Below, piece after piece: positions 19,488-28,447 of a DNA stretch of 57,652 nucleotides. A program made the position numbers and the translations under genes. How positions within the stretch are numbered: position 1 is the stretch's first letter; the number at the start of each line of letters is the position of its first letter. Below the pieces are notes generated by a model. It did no database searches. It had not been told where the DNA came from and saw only the letters and a list, made by a program, of their open reading frames with translations. This DNA comes from Actinomycetes bacterium (GTDB lineage Bacteria > Actinomycetota > Acidimicrobiia > Acidimicrobiales > Palsa-688): assembly GCA_021847945.1 (NCBI GenBank), contig JAJZNG010000194.1, forward strand, positions 1 to 57,652, written 5' to 3'.

Positions 19488-20657
19488 TCAAGCCGCACCG
19501 AGCACCGCCATCCCCGCCGGCGGGCGCAACACTCCCGGCGCACGCTCTCCAACGGCCATCTCGTAGACCGCCACATGCTGGGCGACCATGCGATCGACCG
19601 AGAAGTGCTCCTCGACCCGAGCCCGGCACGCGGCACGGTCAATCTCGTGGATCCGGCCGAGTGCGTCTACGAGACCGGACCGTCCGTGACGGACGAAGCC
19701 GACCACGCCGTCCTCGACGATCTCGGGCGCGGCCCCGTAATCCGACGAGACTACCGGCGTACCGCACGCCAGCGCCTCGATCATGACCATGCCGAACGGC
19801 TCCGGCCACACTATCGGGTTTAGCAGGCAGTCCGCCCCGCCAAGCAGATCGAGCTTCGCCTGACGGTCGACTTCGCCAACGTAGGTCACGTCAGCGCCGA
19901 GTAGCGGGCGGACAGTCGCCTCGAAGTAGGCGCGCTCCTCCGGTTCGCGCATCTTCGCCGCTATGACGAGGGGCATGCCCGCAGCTCTGGCGATCTGCGC
20001 GGCGAGATGCGGAGCCTTGGTGGGGTGCATCCGTCCGAGAAAGACCGCATAACCCCCGCCGCCCGTTCCGACGGGGAAATCGGCGACGTTCACCCCATGG
20101 TGGATCACGGCGGCAATCTGGACGCCAACGGCACTCGCCGCCTGATCATGCGAGATGGCGATTATAGGAATCCGGCCTGCGATTGCACGGTACAGGTCGA
20201 TAAGCTCTGCGTTGAAAGGCCCATGGTTTGTCGTCACCACAGGGAGCGACGGAAACGCAGCGCTGTAGAGGGGCCCGATCAGAGTGTGATCGTGCACCAC
20301 GTCGAACCCTCGGATCGCATCGTAAGCATGGATAACGTGGCGGATCTCGTCCACCCCGCTTCCAGCGCCCACACCAACCGCGTGCTCGAAAACCGACGAC
20401 GACGGGACCGGACAGGTACTGTCCCCAACGGTACACAACAACACCTCGTGCCCCGCAGCATCAAGCCCCCGAGCAAGACCGTCAAGCACGTTCTCCGTCC
20501 CACCGTAGGCCGGTGGAGGCACAGGTAACCACGGAGGCGCAACGATCGCGATCCGCAGGCGACGATTATCAAGGCCCACCCGATGCTCAGCGCTGGCCTG
20601 GTGAGAAGACGGCATGGCAGCAGGCGGGCCCGGTAGGACACCCGAGAAGGGCTGCAT
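19488..20657 (-). CDS. GT4-family glycosyltransferase
   Basis: 389 residues. N-terminal 'RIAIVAPPWLPVPPPAYGGTENV' is the acceptor-side loop of GT-B enzymes; C-terminal 'NPIVWPEPFGMVMIEALACGTPVV' is the E-x7-E donor site. The hexose donor and acceptor cannot be read from sequence. The partner downstream is the debranching-type glucosidase, which suggests synthesis and turnover of a storage or compatible oligosaccharide. First of a two-gene operon. Confidence 0.82.
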   Translation of the reverse strand: MQPFSGVLPGPPAAMPSSHQASAEHRVGLDNRRLRIAIVAPPWLPVPPPAYGGTENVLDGLARGLDAAGHEVLLCTVGDSTCPVPSSSVFEHAVGVGAGSGVDEIRHVIHAYDAIRGFDVVHDHTLIGPLYSAAFPSLPVVTTNHGPFNAELIDLYRAIAGRIPIIAISHDQAASAVGVQIAAVIHHGVNVADFPVGTGGGGYAVFLGRMHPTKAPHLAAQIARAAGMPLVIAAKMREPEERAYFEATVRPLLGADVTYVGEVDRQAKLDLLGGADCLLNPIVWPEPFGMVMIEALACGTPVVSSDYGAAPEIVEDGVVGFVRHGRSGLVDALGRIHEIDRAACRARVEEHFSVDRMVAQHVAVYEMAVGERAPGVLRPPAGMAVLGAA

Positions 20658-20824
20658 TTAGTGGACCGACCGATCTTCCCCCGGACGAGCGAGGGTACGT
20701 TGGCCCGAAGTGAGCCGTATTCAGCCTACCCTCACAGATCTTTAATCCGATCGAATCCTTCACAAGCTAGATCCGGAGGGATTAACGCTGCATCACATGC
20801 CGAACAAGGTGACGGAGCGGGACT

Positions 20825-21007
20825 CTACTTCTCGTTCACACCCAGAGCATCTTTGACTTTTTCGCCGGCTTGTTTGATGTTGCCCTTGGCCTTGTCGGAC
20901 GTCCCCTCGGCTTCGAGATCGTCTTTGCCGGTCGCCTTACCCGCCGTCTCTTCGGCCTTGCCTCTCAGTTCTTGAGCTTTGTTCTTCACCTTATCAGTAA
21001 ATCCCAT
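20825..21007 (-). CDS. CsbD-family stress protein
   Basis: 60 residues, highly charged: 'MGFTDKVKNKAQELRGKAEETAGKATGKDD', with the alternating Lys/Glu/Ala helical repeat of CsbD/YjbJ proteins. In Bacillus csbD belongs to the sigma-B general stress regulon; biochemical role unknown. The ATG has AGGGAGAAAG upstream. Monocistronic. Confidence 0.88.
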   Translation of the reverse strand: MGFTDKVKNKAQELRGKAEETAGKATGKDDLEAEGTSDKAKGNIKQAGEKVKDALGVNEK

Positions 21008-21494
21008 GGTCTTTCTCCCTACTATTCTCTAATTGATATTGGACGCGGAAGGCGACACGTCGTCATCTCCCGCCTAAAGTACTCACGTTCAAATCCACCG
21101 ATCTGCTCGAGCAGTACCGGGGCGCTTGGCGGCCACACCTGACCCTCCCCGGTATTGACGCACTCGACCGCACTTGGGAGCTTGTGTGATGACCATAATA
21201 GCAACAATCGTCAACTCCACGATACCTTACCGAGTCGAGGACCGCAGGGTGAACTCGGCTGAGCCGATGCGCTGCACCTAGCCACTTCGCCTGTTGGATT
21301 GGTGAGAAGGGCCAACGAGATGATCACCTGCTGGCGCGGAACCATCAATCGCGGGGCCCGTCGGGGCTCATCCATCGCTACACCCCGTACGCACCAGGCG
21401 AGACGCCCCGAAACACCCTGTAGTGATGGGGAACGGTCGAGACGACACAATTATCGAGCAAAGCGAATGTTGGCGTGCCGGTAGGGACCGATAC
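21008..21494. other. Intergenic region between csbD-like and DJ-1 genes
   Basis: About 490 bases between divergent genes. No gene recognised; it should carry both promoters. The ORFs reported here have no motif. Confidence 0.35.
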
Positions 21495-21548
21495 ATGGCC
21501 AGACTGACCTTGGCAATAGTCAATCAGAGGAGATATTTGGATGAGTAA
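21495..21548 (+). CDS. Possible 17-codon leader ORF before the DJ-1 gene
   Basis: ATG GCC AGA... ends in TAA inside the first codons of the next gene (ATGAGTAA overlap), and a GGTAGGGA run precedes it. It resembles the other leader ORFs in layout, but no copy of the GCTCCAGACC element lies upstream, so it may be chance. Confidence 0.25.
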   Translation: MARLTLAIVNQRRYLDE

Positions 21549-22242
21549 GGTACTTTTTGTGGTTACCGGTGCTAGGTACTGGACTCTCGCCGATGGCTCT
21601 AGGCACCCGACTGGCTATTGGGCAGAGGAGTTGGTCCAGCCCTACCTATCGTTTAGCAGAGCTGGGTTCGAGATTGTTGTGGCTACCCCTGGGGGGAGTA
21701 TTCCAGTTGTGGACAAGGCTAGCCTTGCGCCAGCGGCGAATGGCGGCGATTCGAGTGCAGCTGTACTTGCAGAGCAACTTGAGGCAATCAAGGAGTTGCA
21801 AGGTCCTATCGCCTTGGACAAGGTCAACCTCTCTGAGTTTGCCACGGTGTTCTATCCAGGTGGGCACGGTCCTATGGAGGACCTATCTAGCGATAGCTGC
21901 TCGGCTCAGCTCCTGGCAGCAACCCTCAGTTCAGGCAAGCCACTTGGGCTCGTCTGCCACGCTCCGGCCGCACTGCTAGCAACCGAGGATGCGGTGGGCT
22001 CGTCTCCGTTCGCTGGATACCGGCTGACCGGTTTCACTAATGCAGAGGAGATCCAGACAGGACTTGCCGACAAAGCCAAGTGGCTTTTACAGGATAGCTT
22101 CGTTGCCATGGGAGCCACCTTCGAGGAGGCGTCTCCGTGGTCCGAACATATCGTTGTCGACCGGAATCTACACACCGGCCAGAACCCGGCGTCTGCCGGA
22201 CCGCTCGCCGACGAGATCGTCAACACCCTCACAAGATACTAA
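21541..22242 (+). CDS. DJ-1/PfpI (Hsp31-type) class I glutamine-amidotransferase-like protein
   Basis: 233 residues. 'YPGGHGPMEDL' and the nucleophile elbow 'GLVCHAPAALL' (catalytic Cys followed by His) define the Hsp31/HchA-like branch of the DJ-1 superfamily, whose members act as glyoxalase III or protein deglycases and respond to oxidative or carbonyl stress. AGAGGAGAT precedes the ATG. Single gene. Start codon well supported. Confidence 0.85.
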   Translation: MSKVLFVVTGARYWTLADGSRHPTGYWAEELVQPYLSFSRAGFEIVVATPGGSIPVVDKASLAPAANGGDSSAAVLAEQLEAIKELQGPIALDKVNLSEFATVFYPGGHGPMEDLSSDSCSAQLLAATLSSGKPLGLVCHAPAALLATEDAVGSSPFAGYRLTGFTNAEEIQTGLADKAKWLLQDSFVAMGATFEEASPWSEHIVVDRNLHTGQNPASAGPLADEIVNTLTRY

Positions 22243-22447
22243 GAGCTGCGTTGAAGATTTGTCCTAGTGGATGACCGTGGCACGCCGAGCGCAGTCTGTT
22301 TTGGCACTGCAAAAGCCCAGCTGGACGGCCAAGCCGCCAGGAACTTCTTGCACCTGGCTGCCCCGTACCTGGCGTCGTCGTGCAGCTCGGGCAGCGTGCT
22401 GAGTGTTGGACCCAGCCCGGCGGCCGCGACCTACTTGGACTCACCGC

Positions 22448-23092
22448 TCACTGTGAGTCCGCGACGCCAGTATTCACCAGCTCTTCCGCTTGATCTTTGG
22501 TGATGTTCAGGCGGATAGCGCCCTCCAAGTCCGCCACCGACGTGGCTGGTATCGCAAGACTCTTGCGTCCCCAAAGATGCCCTTCTTGAAGAAGCACGTG
22601 AGTGAGATAGTGGTTTGCGAGGTCGACACGGACGCCCCGGAGATGCCCGATGGCACCGTCGACGGCTTGAACGGTGACTGCACGCACACCGACCGCGTTA
22701 GGCGGGAGAGAGTCGTAGACGACCGGATCGAAAGCGTCGCTCTTACCCCCGCCGAGCACACCGAAGCTACTCCTGTTCACATACGACCCTGGGACAGCTT
22801 GGCCAAGGCCGTAACCCCCGTAACCACCGTTGCTTCCCGGAAGCAACCCGGTCCTCTCGCCGCGTTCGAGCTTTTCGAAGTCCGTCAGGCTGCAGGCCAG
22901 CACGATCTGCTCAGCGACGGTGTCCAGCAGGCGAAGAGGTACGAGCCGACCGAGACCGCTACGGTGAAATGGCTCGACGACAAGATAGGTGACCACCAGC
23001 GTTGAGGAATCAACGACGACTTCCGTCAGGTGACCGCACTTTCCGTCGGTGCATTCAACCTCGGTGCCTAGCGTGAGTTCAATAATTGCCAT
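22448..23092 (-). CDS. PRC-barrel protein 3
   Basis: 214 residues, start ATG with AAGGA upstream. Same two-half plan as the other two PRC-barrel proteins ('LGTEVECTDGKCGHLTEVVVDS' and 'GAIGHLRGVRVDLANHYLTHVLLQEGHLWGRKSLAIPATSV') but clearly more diverged, with a Gly/Tyr-rich linker. It lacks the 14-codon coupled ORF of the other two. Function unknown; stress-associated by context. Confidence 0.75.
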   Translation of the reverse strand: MAIIELTLGTEVECTDGKCGHLTEVVVDSSTLVVTYLVVEPFHRSGLGRLVPLRLLDTVAEQIVLACSLTDFEKLERGERTGLLPGSNGGYGGYGLGQAVPGSYVNRSSFGVLGGGKSDAFDPVVYDSLPPNAVGVRAVTVQAVDGAIGHLRGVRVDLANHYLTHVLLQEGHLWGRKSLAIPATSVADLEGAIRLNITKDQAEELVNTGVADSQ

Positions 23093-23262
23093 CTGTTGTC
23101 CTTAGGTTTGCTGAGCATCACAGCTGTCGAAATGGCGCAGTTGCTAGTGGAGCGTCAATGACCCTACCGCAGCGTATCGACCAAAGCGAGCGCACTAAGG
23201 AGGAAATTGCGAGGATCGTCGTGACCTCAGCGCAGCCGCACGTTAGAGCCTGATCTCGTTGG

Positions 23263-23625
23263 TCAGGGCCGTACGTAAGCCCAGCCGTCGTGTTGGCGTC
23301 GCACGAGATGTGATATCCCCGCAGGGATCACGGTGAGACCCGGCATGAGATCCGTGCCAGAAAGGCTGGCAGCGACCATCGAGTTGTTGCAAGCGAGGAG
23401 GAGGACGCCTCGGGTCCTAAGCATCGAGAGGTCGGGCACCAGTCCCGACGTTGCAGTCACTGCCAAGATCACCGGACCGTTGAACACGATCTCGACTTCC
23501 GCTCTTTGGCTGCCTAGGTCGTCGAGCAGGTTGGATACGTCGCAGAGAGCAAGCTACTGACGTTCGGCATTAGACTCGTCGATGTGGACCACCACGCGCA
23601 CGGAGTTATCGGGGTTTGCGGTCAT
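23263..23625 (-). pseudogene. DsrE-family protein interrupted by an amber codon
   Basis: In one frame: 'NSVRVVVHIDESNAERQ', TAG, then 'LALCDVSNLLDDLG...VEIVFNGPVI', 'RTRGVLLLACNNSM' and 'LTVIPAGISHLVRRQHDGWAYVRP'. This is a complete DsrE/DsrF-like fold of the 'intracellular sulfur oxidation' type, whose conserved Cys is the 'LACN' position. The only defect is TAG at 23554-23556, one base from CAG or AAG. Recent inactivation or a sequencing error are the likely explanations. Confidence 0.75.
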
Positions 23626-23729
23626 CCATCGAACTCTACCCGCTCCTCCCATGATCCGAGATGCTGTCGCATCAAAGGACCCAGTGCAGCGGCACCGCTT
23701 CGACCAGCATGGCAGCGAGCTAGACAGGG

Positions 23730-23953
23730 CAGGCTCCAACCTTCGGCTAGTCCAAGGCGCCGGGCGCCTCATACACGGAGGCGGCTACATCGACCTTGAG
23801 GTCGCCTGCATGTTCAGGTCTCTCGGCAGCGGAGTAATCGGGATCGAAGGACGTCCCGAACTGGTAGCCGGCTTGGACCACGACTTCGTTTCTCTAGCAG
23901 CGCGTTGTCACCCAAACAGGTCTTGCACCGCGAAGGCTGCGGATATACAATGA
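23730..23953 (+). pseudogene. Fragment of a pyridine-nucleotide-disulfide oxidoreductase
   Basis: The frame reads 'LIHGGGYIDLEVACMFRSLGSGVIGIEGRPELVAGLDHDFVSL', a damaged NAD-binding motif of the lipoamide dehydrogenase/mercuric reductase family (normally 'VIGGGYIGLELA...LGSxVTVIE'). About 75 of 450 residues remain, with no FAD domain or active-site CxxxxC. Divergent and overlapping in layout with the DsrE pseudogene start region. Confidence 0.6.
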
Positions 23954-23999
23954 GGGTGTATTAGCGGCAATCTCCCTTGGGGACTTCGCCGTCGACATC

Positions 24000-24020
24000 G
24001 TTGCTCCAGACCTTGGTGAT
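24000..24020 (+). promoter_or_regulatory. Leader element copy C, cut off from its gene by an IS
   Basis: GTTGCTCCAGACCTTGG. If the insertion sequence and one copy of its target duplication are removed, GCTCC lies 70 nt from the 14-codon ORF ATG at 25429, preceded by AGGAGAAAAGGAGCGAT, matching copies A and B. Confidence 0.7.
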
Positions 24021-24065
24021 GTCAGCGCCTAGCGTCCTTCGCCCGACGTGCACTCAGGAGAAAAG

Positions 24066-25413
24066 GGCGCTTCCGGGTTTTGAGTGGGTGAATCACACGA
24101 ACAGATGTTCGCTAGAACGACGTCGGGGTCCTCGGCAACGATGGCAAGATGCGTGACACCGAGCTCTACCGCCACCTGTTGGGACTCGTCGCCCCCTGGG
24201 AGGTGAGTCGGGTCGAGCTCTCGGTCGGCGGGGGTCGGGTGGACGTGTGGGCCGAGCATCCGAAGGGCACTCGGTTCGCTTGCCCCGAATGCGGTGCAGA
24301 ACTGGCCGTCTATGACCACGCCGAGGAACGAGCCTGGCGTCATCTCGACAGCTGCGCGTTCTTGACCTACCTGCACGCCCGCCCTCCTCGCGTCAGCTGC
24401 GCCGACCATGGAGTCCGGCAGGTGGCCCTCCCGTGGGCCGAACCGATGAGCCGCTTCACCGTGCTCTTCGAGCGTCTGGCGATCGACGTGCTGCAAGAGT
24501 GTGACGTCGAAGGCGCGGCCCGGCTCCTGCGGCTCAGCTGGGACGAGGCGTGGCACCTGATGGACCGTGCGGTCGCACGAGGGCTCGAGCGAAAGCCCCA
24601 CGTCGTCCCGGCCCGTATCGGTGTCGACGAGAAGGCAGCAGGCCGGGGCCAGGACTACATCACCGTCGTGTCGAACATCGACACCGGCACGGTCGAACAC
24701 CTTGCCGACGAACGGCGTCAGACCAGCTTGGACGGCTTCTTCGAGAAGTTCAGCACTGAGGAGCGCGAAGGCATCGAGGCAGTGGCGATGGACATGTGGG
24801 ACCCCTACATCGCCTCTGCGCGCGAGCACCTTGCCGACGCGGACCAAAAGATCGTCTTCGACCGCTACCACCTCATGAAGTACCTCACCGGAGCCGTCGA
24901 CACCGTGCGCAAGCAGGAGAACCGGGCCCTCGCTGCTACAGGAGACAAGAGCCTTTCGGGGACGAAGTACCTCTGGCTCTACTCGGCGGAGAACCTCCCC
25001 GAGCGCCACCAGGACCGGTTCGCCGCCCTTCGAGGCGGCGACCTGAAGACCGCGCGGGCGTGGGCGATCAAAGAGAGCCTGCGGCACTTCTGGCTCTACA
25101 AGCGCAGGGGCTGGGGGGAGAAGCACTTCCGGCGCTGGTACTTCTGGGCAACGCACTCGCGTCTGCAGCCGGTGATCGACGCGGCACGCACCCTAAAGCG
25201 CCACAAGGCGGGGCTGATGAGCTACTTCGCCCACCGGGTCACCAACGCCGGCGCCGAAGGCCTCAACAGCCGCATCCAGGCGATCCGGGTCTCCGCTCGC
25301 GGCTATCGCAACCGCGAGCACTTCAAGACCGCCATCTGGTTCCATCTCGGCGGACTCGAGCTCGACCCGACCACCCCGTGACCTGGGCTACCCACGGAGA
25401 ACCCGGAAGCGCC
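24066..25413 (+). mobile_element. Intact ISL3-family insertion sequence
   Basis: 1348 bp with terminal inverted repeats GGCGCTTCCGGGTT (left 24066, right ending 25413), matching again at GTGGGT further in. Both sides are flanked by the identical 8-bp GAGAAAAG (24058-24065 and 25414-25421), the target-duplication length typical of ISL3. One full-length transposase ORF. Perfect duplications suggest a recent insertion. Confidence 0.92.
24149..25381 (+). CDS. ISL3-family transposase
   Basis: 410 residues. N-terminal zinc-finger-like 'FACPECGAELAVYDH', then the DDE_Tnp_ISL3 domain with 'RIGVDEKAAGRG', 'AVAMDMWDPYIASA' and 'GAEGLNSRIQAIR' supplying the acidic triad. Full length, no frameshift. It fills the element between the inverted repeats. 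An antisense 375-residue ORF over it is a shadow. Confidence 0.95.
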   Translation: MRDTELYRHLLGLVAPWEVSRVELSVGGGRVDVWAEHPKGTRFACPECGAELAVYDHAEERAWRHLDSCAFLTYLHARPPRVSCADHGVRQVALPWAEPMSRFTVLFERLAIDVLQECDVEGAARLLRLSWDEAWHLMDRAVARGLERKPHVVPARIGVDEKAAGRGQDYITVVSNIDTGTVEHLADERRQTSLDGFFEKFSTEEREGIEAVAMDMWDPYIASAREHLADADQKIVFDRYHLMKYLTGAVDTVRKQENRALAATGDKSLSGTKYLWLYSAENLPERHQDRFAALRGGDLKTARAWAIKESLRHFWLYKRRGWGEKHFRRWYFWATHSRLQPVIDAARTLKRHKAGLMSYFAHRVTNAGAEGLNSRIQAIRVSARGYRNREHFKTAIWFHLGGLELDPTTP

Positions 25414-25428
25414 GAGAAAAGGAGCGAT

Positions 25429-25473
25429 ATGGATATTCTTCTGTACCCACAAGAGAAGAGAGACATATGGTGA
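25429..25473 (+). CDS. 14-codon coupling ORF before PRC-barrel gene 2
   Basis: MDILLYPQEKRDIW, ribosome site AAAAGGAGCGAT, stop TGA overlapping the GTG at 25470 (GTGA). Same length and overlap as the ORF at 12765 but unrelated in sequence. The insertion sequence ends 15 bases upstream of the ATG and leaves its ribosome site intact. Confidence 0.5.
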   Translation: MDILLYPQEKRDIW

Positions 25474-26138
25474 GCGAGGCGGCACAGTTCACTATAGGAA
25501 ACGACGTCTCGTGCACTGACGGCGCCTGCGGCAGACTGGACCGTGTGGTCGTCGACCCGGTAGCCCGGACACTTACCCACCTTGTAGTCGAAGCGAAACA
25601 CCGACAGGGCAAGGGTCATCTCGTTCCGATCGCACTTGCGACTTGTTCTGACGCCGAGATCCAATTGAGTTGCACCATTGCTCAGTTCGATAACTTCGAG
25701 AGGGCCGAGGAGACCAGGTTCCTTCCAGGAGCGCGGGGCCATTGGAGCTACGGTCAGGATCAGATGATCTCCCATGCCTACTATGGGCTAGGCATGGGAG
25801 GCGGCGGGTTGGGAATGGGAGGTATCGGGCTGGGAGGAATCGCTGCAGGTTCCCAGCTGATCACCTCTGACAACGTGCCAGCCGGCGAGGTAGAAGTACA
25901 CCGAAGCGATCCTGTCTACGCCAAGGATGGCCCAATCGGCAAAGTACAAGGCTTGGTCATCGATCCCAGCAACCATCACGTGACCCACGTCCTGCTTAAC
26001 GAAGGGCACCTGTGGGGCAAGAAGAGGGTCGCGATCCCAATCGGGGCCGTCACCCGAGTGGACGACGGCGTCAAGCTCAACCTAACCAAGGACGAAGTGC
26101 GTGACCTGCCACCGGTAAATCTAGCCGACCAGGAGTAA
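25470..26138 (+). CDS. PRC-barrel protein 2
   Basis: About 222 residues, very similar to protein 1 along its whole length ('FTIGNDVSCTDGACGRLDRVVVDP', Gly-rich linker, 'GPIGKVQGLVIDPSNHHVTHVLLNEGHLWGKKRVAIPIGAV'). GTG 25470 is preferred to ATG 25467 by analogy with protein 1 and by the GTGA overlap. The IS upstream separates it from leader element C, so native expression may be lost or driven from the IS. Confidence 0.8.
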   Translation: MSEAAQFTIGNDVSCTDGACGRLDRVVVDPVARTLTHLVVEAKHRQGKGHLVPIALATCSDAEIQLSCTIAQFDNFERAEETRFLPGARGHWSYGQDQMISHAYYGLGMGGGGLGMGGIGLGGIAAGSQLITSDNVPAGEVEVHRSDPVYAKDGPIGKVQGLVIDPSNHHVTHVLLNEGHLWGKKRVAIPIGAVTRVDDGVKLNLTKDEVRDLPPVNLADQE

Positions 26139-26426
26139 CCACCAAAGCGGGGTTGTCCAGCGTCTGGCTTTGGCGCGGAGGTTCCACTGCGACGCGAAGC
26201 AATACCGGCAGGCTTCTAGGCTGATGTGAGAGGAGCGTGCGGTGGCAGACGACACCGCGGGCCAGCTGGCGAGCGCCCGATGCTGTAGCGGGCATCAGAG
26301 CGTCCTCAGTGCTCATCGATACGCGTCGGGTCAGCACGGTCAGCTCGGCATTGCTGGGGCAGCGCGTCAGAGTGCGAAGCTGCCGGCGGATCCGCTTTGG
26401 CGAACTAGCGGCCGGAGCGTGACATC
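26139..26426. other. Intergenic region
   Basis: Just under 290 bases between PRC-barrel gene 2 and the SDR gene. Nothing recognised beyond its likely role in carrying the SDR promoter. Confidence 0.3.
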
Positions 26427-27911
26427 ATGGTATATGGTCAACTCTTCTGTCGCCGCGTCTTGAGCAATCTCCGGGTTCTGGTCACGGGGGCGTCGGGTTA
26501 CGTCGGTGGCCGCCTGGTCCCGGCGTTGCTTAAGCAGGGGGCTGAGGTGCGCTGCCTGGCCCGGACCCCAGCGAAACTGGACGCCGCCCCCTGGAGGGGT
26601 TCGGTAGAAGTCGCCCAGGGTGATGTCGGCGGGGCCCTAGGCGAAGCCATGAAGGACGTGGACGTGGCGGTCTACCTCGTCCATTCGATCGGGCAGGGGA
26701 CCGGGTGGGCGGATCGCGAGCAGCGTGACGCCGCGAACTTCGCCCGCGCCGCAGCCGGCGCAGACGTGCGGCGAATCGTCTACCTCGGAGGGCTCGGACG
26801 GGACGGGGACGCTCTGAGCCGCCACCTGCAGAGCCGACACGATGTCGGCCGCTTGCTGGCGTCGACGGGGGTCAAGGTCGTCGAGCTGCGCGCCGGGGTG
26901 ATAATCGGATCCGGCTCGGCGAGCTTCGAAATGTTGCGTTATCTGGTCGAGGTGCTCCCTGTGATGGTGACGCCCCGTTGGGTGGAGACAAGGTGCCAGC
27001 CGATCGCTATTGCCGACATCGTCAATCTCCTAGTGGACGCCGTAGGCCGCGCAGGAGACCCCGGCGGCGTATACGAGGTGGGCGGCCCTGATGTCGTGAC
27101 GTACGCCGAGATGATGGCGACTTACGCCGATATTGCCGGGCTGGCACGTCGGCGCCTCATTCGCGTGCCGTTGCTCACGCCCGGGCTCTCCTCACACTGG
27201 GTCGGCCTGGTCACACCCGTTCCGGTGCCACTGGCTCGCGAGCTGGTCGAGTCTCTCGTCAACGAGGTGACCGTGCAGGGACGGCCGGCCAGCGAAGCCT
27301 TCTCGATCTCGCCGATGGGTCTGCGGGAGGCGATCCGCCGGGCGCTGGCGGCGACTCGTGACGACAATGTTCCTACATCCTTCGTCGACGCAGACCTCGT
27401 CCATTTCCGGCCCGCGACCACGGACCCGGACTGGTCCGGCGGCACCGTCCTCAAGGACGTCCGTAGCGCAGTGGCCACCGCCGACCCCGATCAGGTGTTT
27501 GCCTGTTTGGAGCAGATTGGCGGTGAGAAGGGCTGGTACAGCGGCGAGTGGCTGTGGCGCGTCCGCGGTGTGACGGACCAGCTCTTAGGCGGTCCAGGCT
27601 TGCGCCGGGGCCGTCGAGCGACCCTACGGGTCGGCGAGGCCCTCGACTTCTGGCGGGTCGAGGATCTAGCTCAGGGGCGGCGTCTGAGCCTCCACGCCGA
27701 GATGCGCCTCCCCGGCGAGGCCTGGCTGAGCTGGGACCTCGAACCGGTCAAGGGCGGGACCAAGGTCACCCAGACCGCCCTGTTCCGGCCGCGGGGGCTC
27801 CTAGGCCGCCTGTACTGGCTCGGCGTCGCCCCGTTCCACCGCTTCGTCTTCCCGGGGATGCTGGCCGGGCTTGTCGCGGACGCGGAAGCGTCCGCCCGGC
27901 GCCAGCCCTAA
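26427..27911 (+). CDS. SDR-type NAD(P)-binding protein with DUF2867 domain
   Basis: 494 residues. N-terminal atypical SDR/NmrA-like Rossmann fold ('RVLVTGASGYVGGRLVPALLKQG', 'VYLVHSIGQGTGWADREQRDAANFARAA'), then from about residue 330 a DUF2867 lipid/polyketide-cyclase-like domain ('FWRVEDLAQGRRLSLHAEMRLPGEAWLSWDL'). This fusion is common in actinobacteria; substrate unknown. The start is ambiguous: ATG 26427 or TTG 26460. Confidence 0.8.
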   Translation: MVYGQLFCRRVLSNLRVLVTGASGYVGGRLVPALLKQGAEVRCLARTPAKLDAAPWRGSVEVAQGDVGGALGEAMKDVDVAVYLVHSIGQGTGWADREQRDAANFARAAAGADVRRIVYLGGLGRDGDALSRHLQSRHDVGRLLASTGVKVVELRAGVIIGSGSASFEMLRYLVEVLPVMVTPRWVETRCQPIAIADIVNLLVDAVGRAGDPGGVYEVGGPDVVTYAEMMATYADIAGLARRRLIRVPLLTPGLSSHWVGLVTPVPVPLARELVESLVNEVTVQGRPASEAFSISPMGLREAIRRALAATRDDNVPTSFVDADLVHFRPATTDPDWSGGTVLKDVRSAVATADPDQVFACLEQIGGEKGWYSGEWLWRVRGVTDQLLGGPGLRRGRRATLRVGEALDFWRVEDLAQGRRLSLHAEMRLPGEAWLSWDLEPVKGGTKVTQTALFRPRGLLGRLYWLGVAPFHRFVFPGMLAGLVADAEASARRQP

Positions 27912-28447
27912 GCCCATGGCGGATTCGAACCCCCTCTGAGCCCGGCCGGTACACCCCCCTGGCGTTCACCGACAGCCATATCGAGACCAGCATCACCCGA
28001 GGTACCGGCGGTGTCGGTGGCGGATCTCGCCGACCGTTCCGACGAAACTACCCGACGCTAAATCCGGACCTCAGGGGATGAGGGCAAGCAGGTTCTTGGG
28101 CGAGCCAATACCGGAAGTAGCGGCTTTATCACGACTGCTCCGTGCAGACGCCAGGTGTATCCCAATTCACAGTTGCGCTGTCCTCCTAGACCTCGGGGTT
28201 GTGCTCGCTTCTAAGCGAGGAGGTCGGTATCTCACGTTTCTCGGTGCCACTCAGACGGTGATCGCTGGACGAATTAAGGCCAGCACGTCCACGTCTCAGG
28301 TTAGCGAAAGGTTTGCGAGCCTGTATCCGTTTGAACGGGCGAGAAAGCCCACCAAGGCGGCTGGCGACGCGCTCTGGTCACAGTCAGTACTTTCGGCTCT
28401 AGCCGGCTACCCCGCAGAGCCGCATACTTTATGGGAGAGCTCAGTTC
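27912..28447. other. Intergenic region upstream of the arcD remnant
   Basis: About 540 bases. The N-terminal two hundred residues of an antiporter would be expected here or nearby but no frame contains them. The 138-residue ORF at 28078 has no recognisable motif. Confidence 0.35.

Noticed and set aside
21495-21520. CCAGACTGACCTTGG before DJ-1 as a seventh element copy
   Set aside because: Needs a 3-nt insertion in the core and lies inside the putative leader ORF, not 70 nt before it.
24029-25156. 375-residue ORF antisense to the transposase
   Set aside because: Shadow of the high-GC transposase reading frame; no domain and codon pattern mirrors the sense gene.
27912-27935. tRNA T-loop-like GGATTCGAACCCCC
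   Set aside because: No acceptor, D or anticodon stem on either strand; coincidence or a very short remnant.
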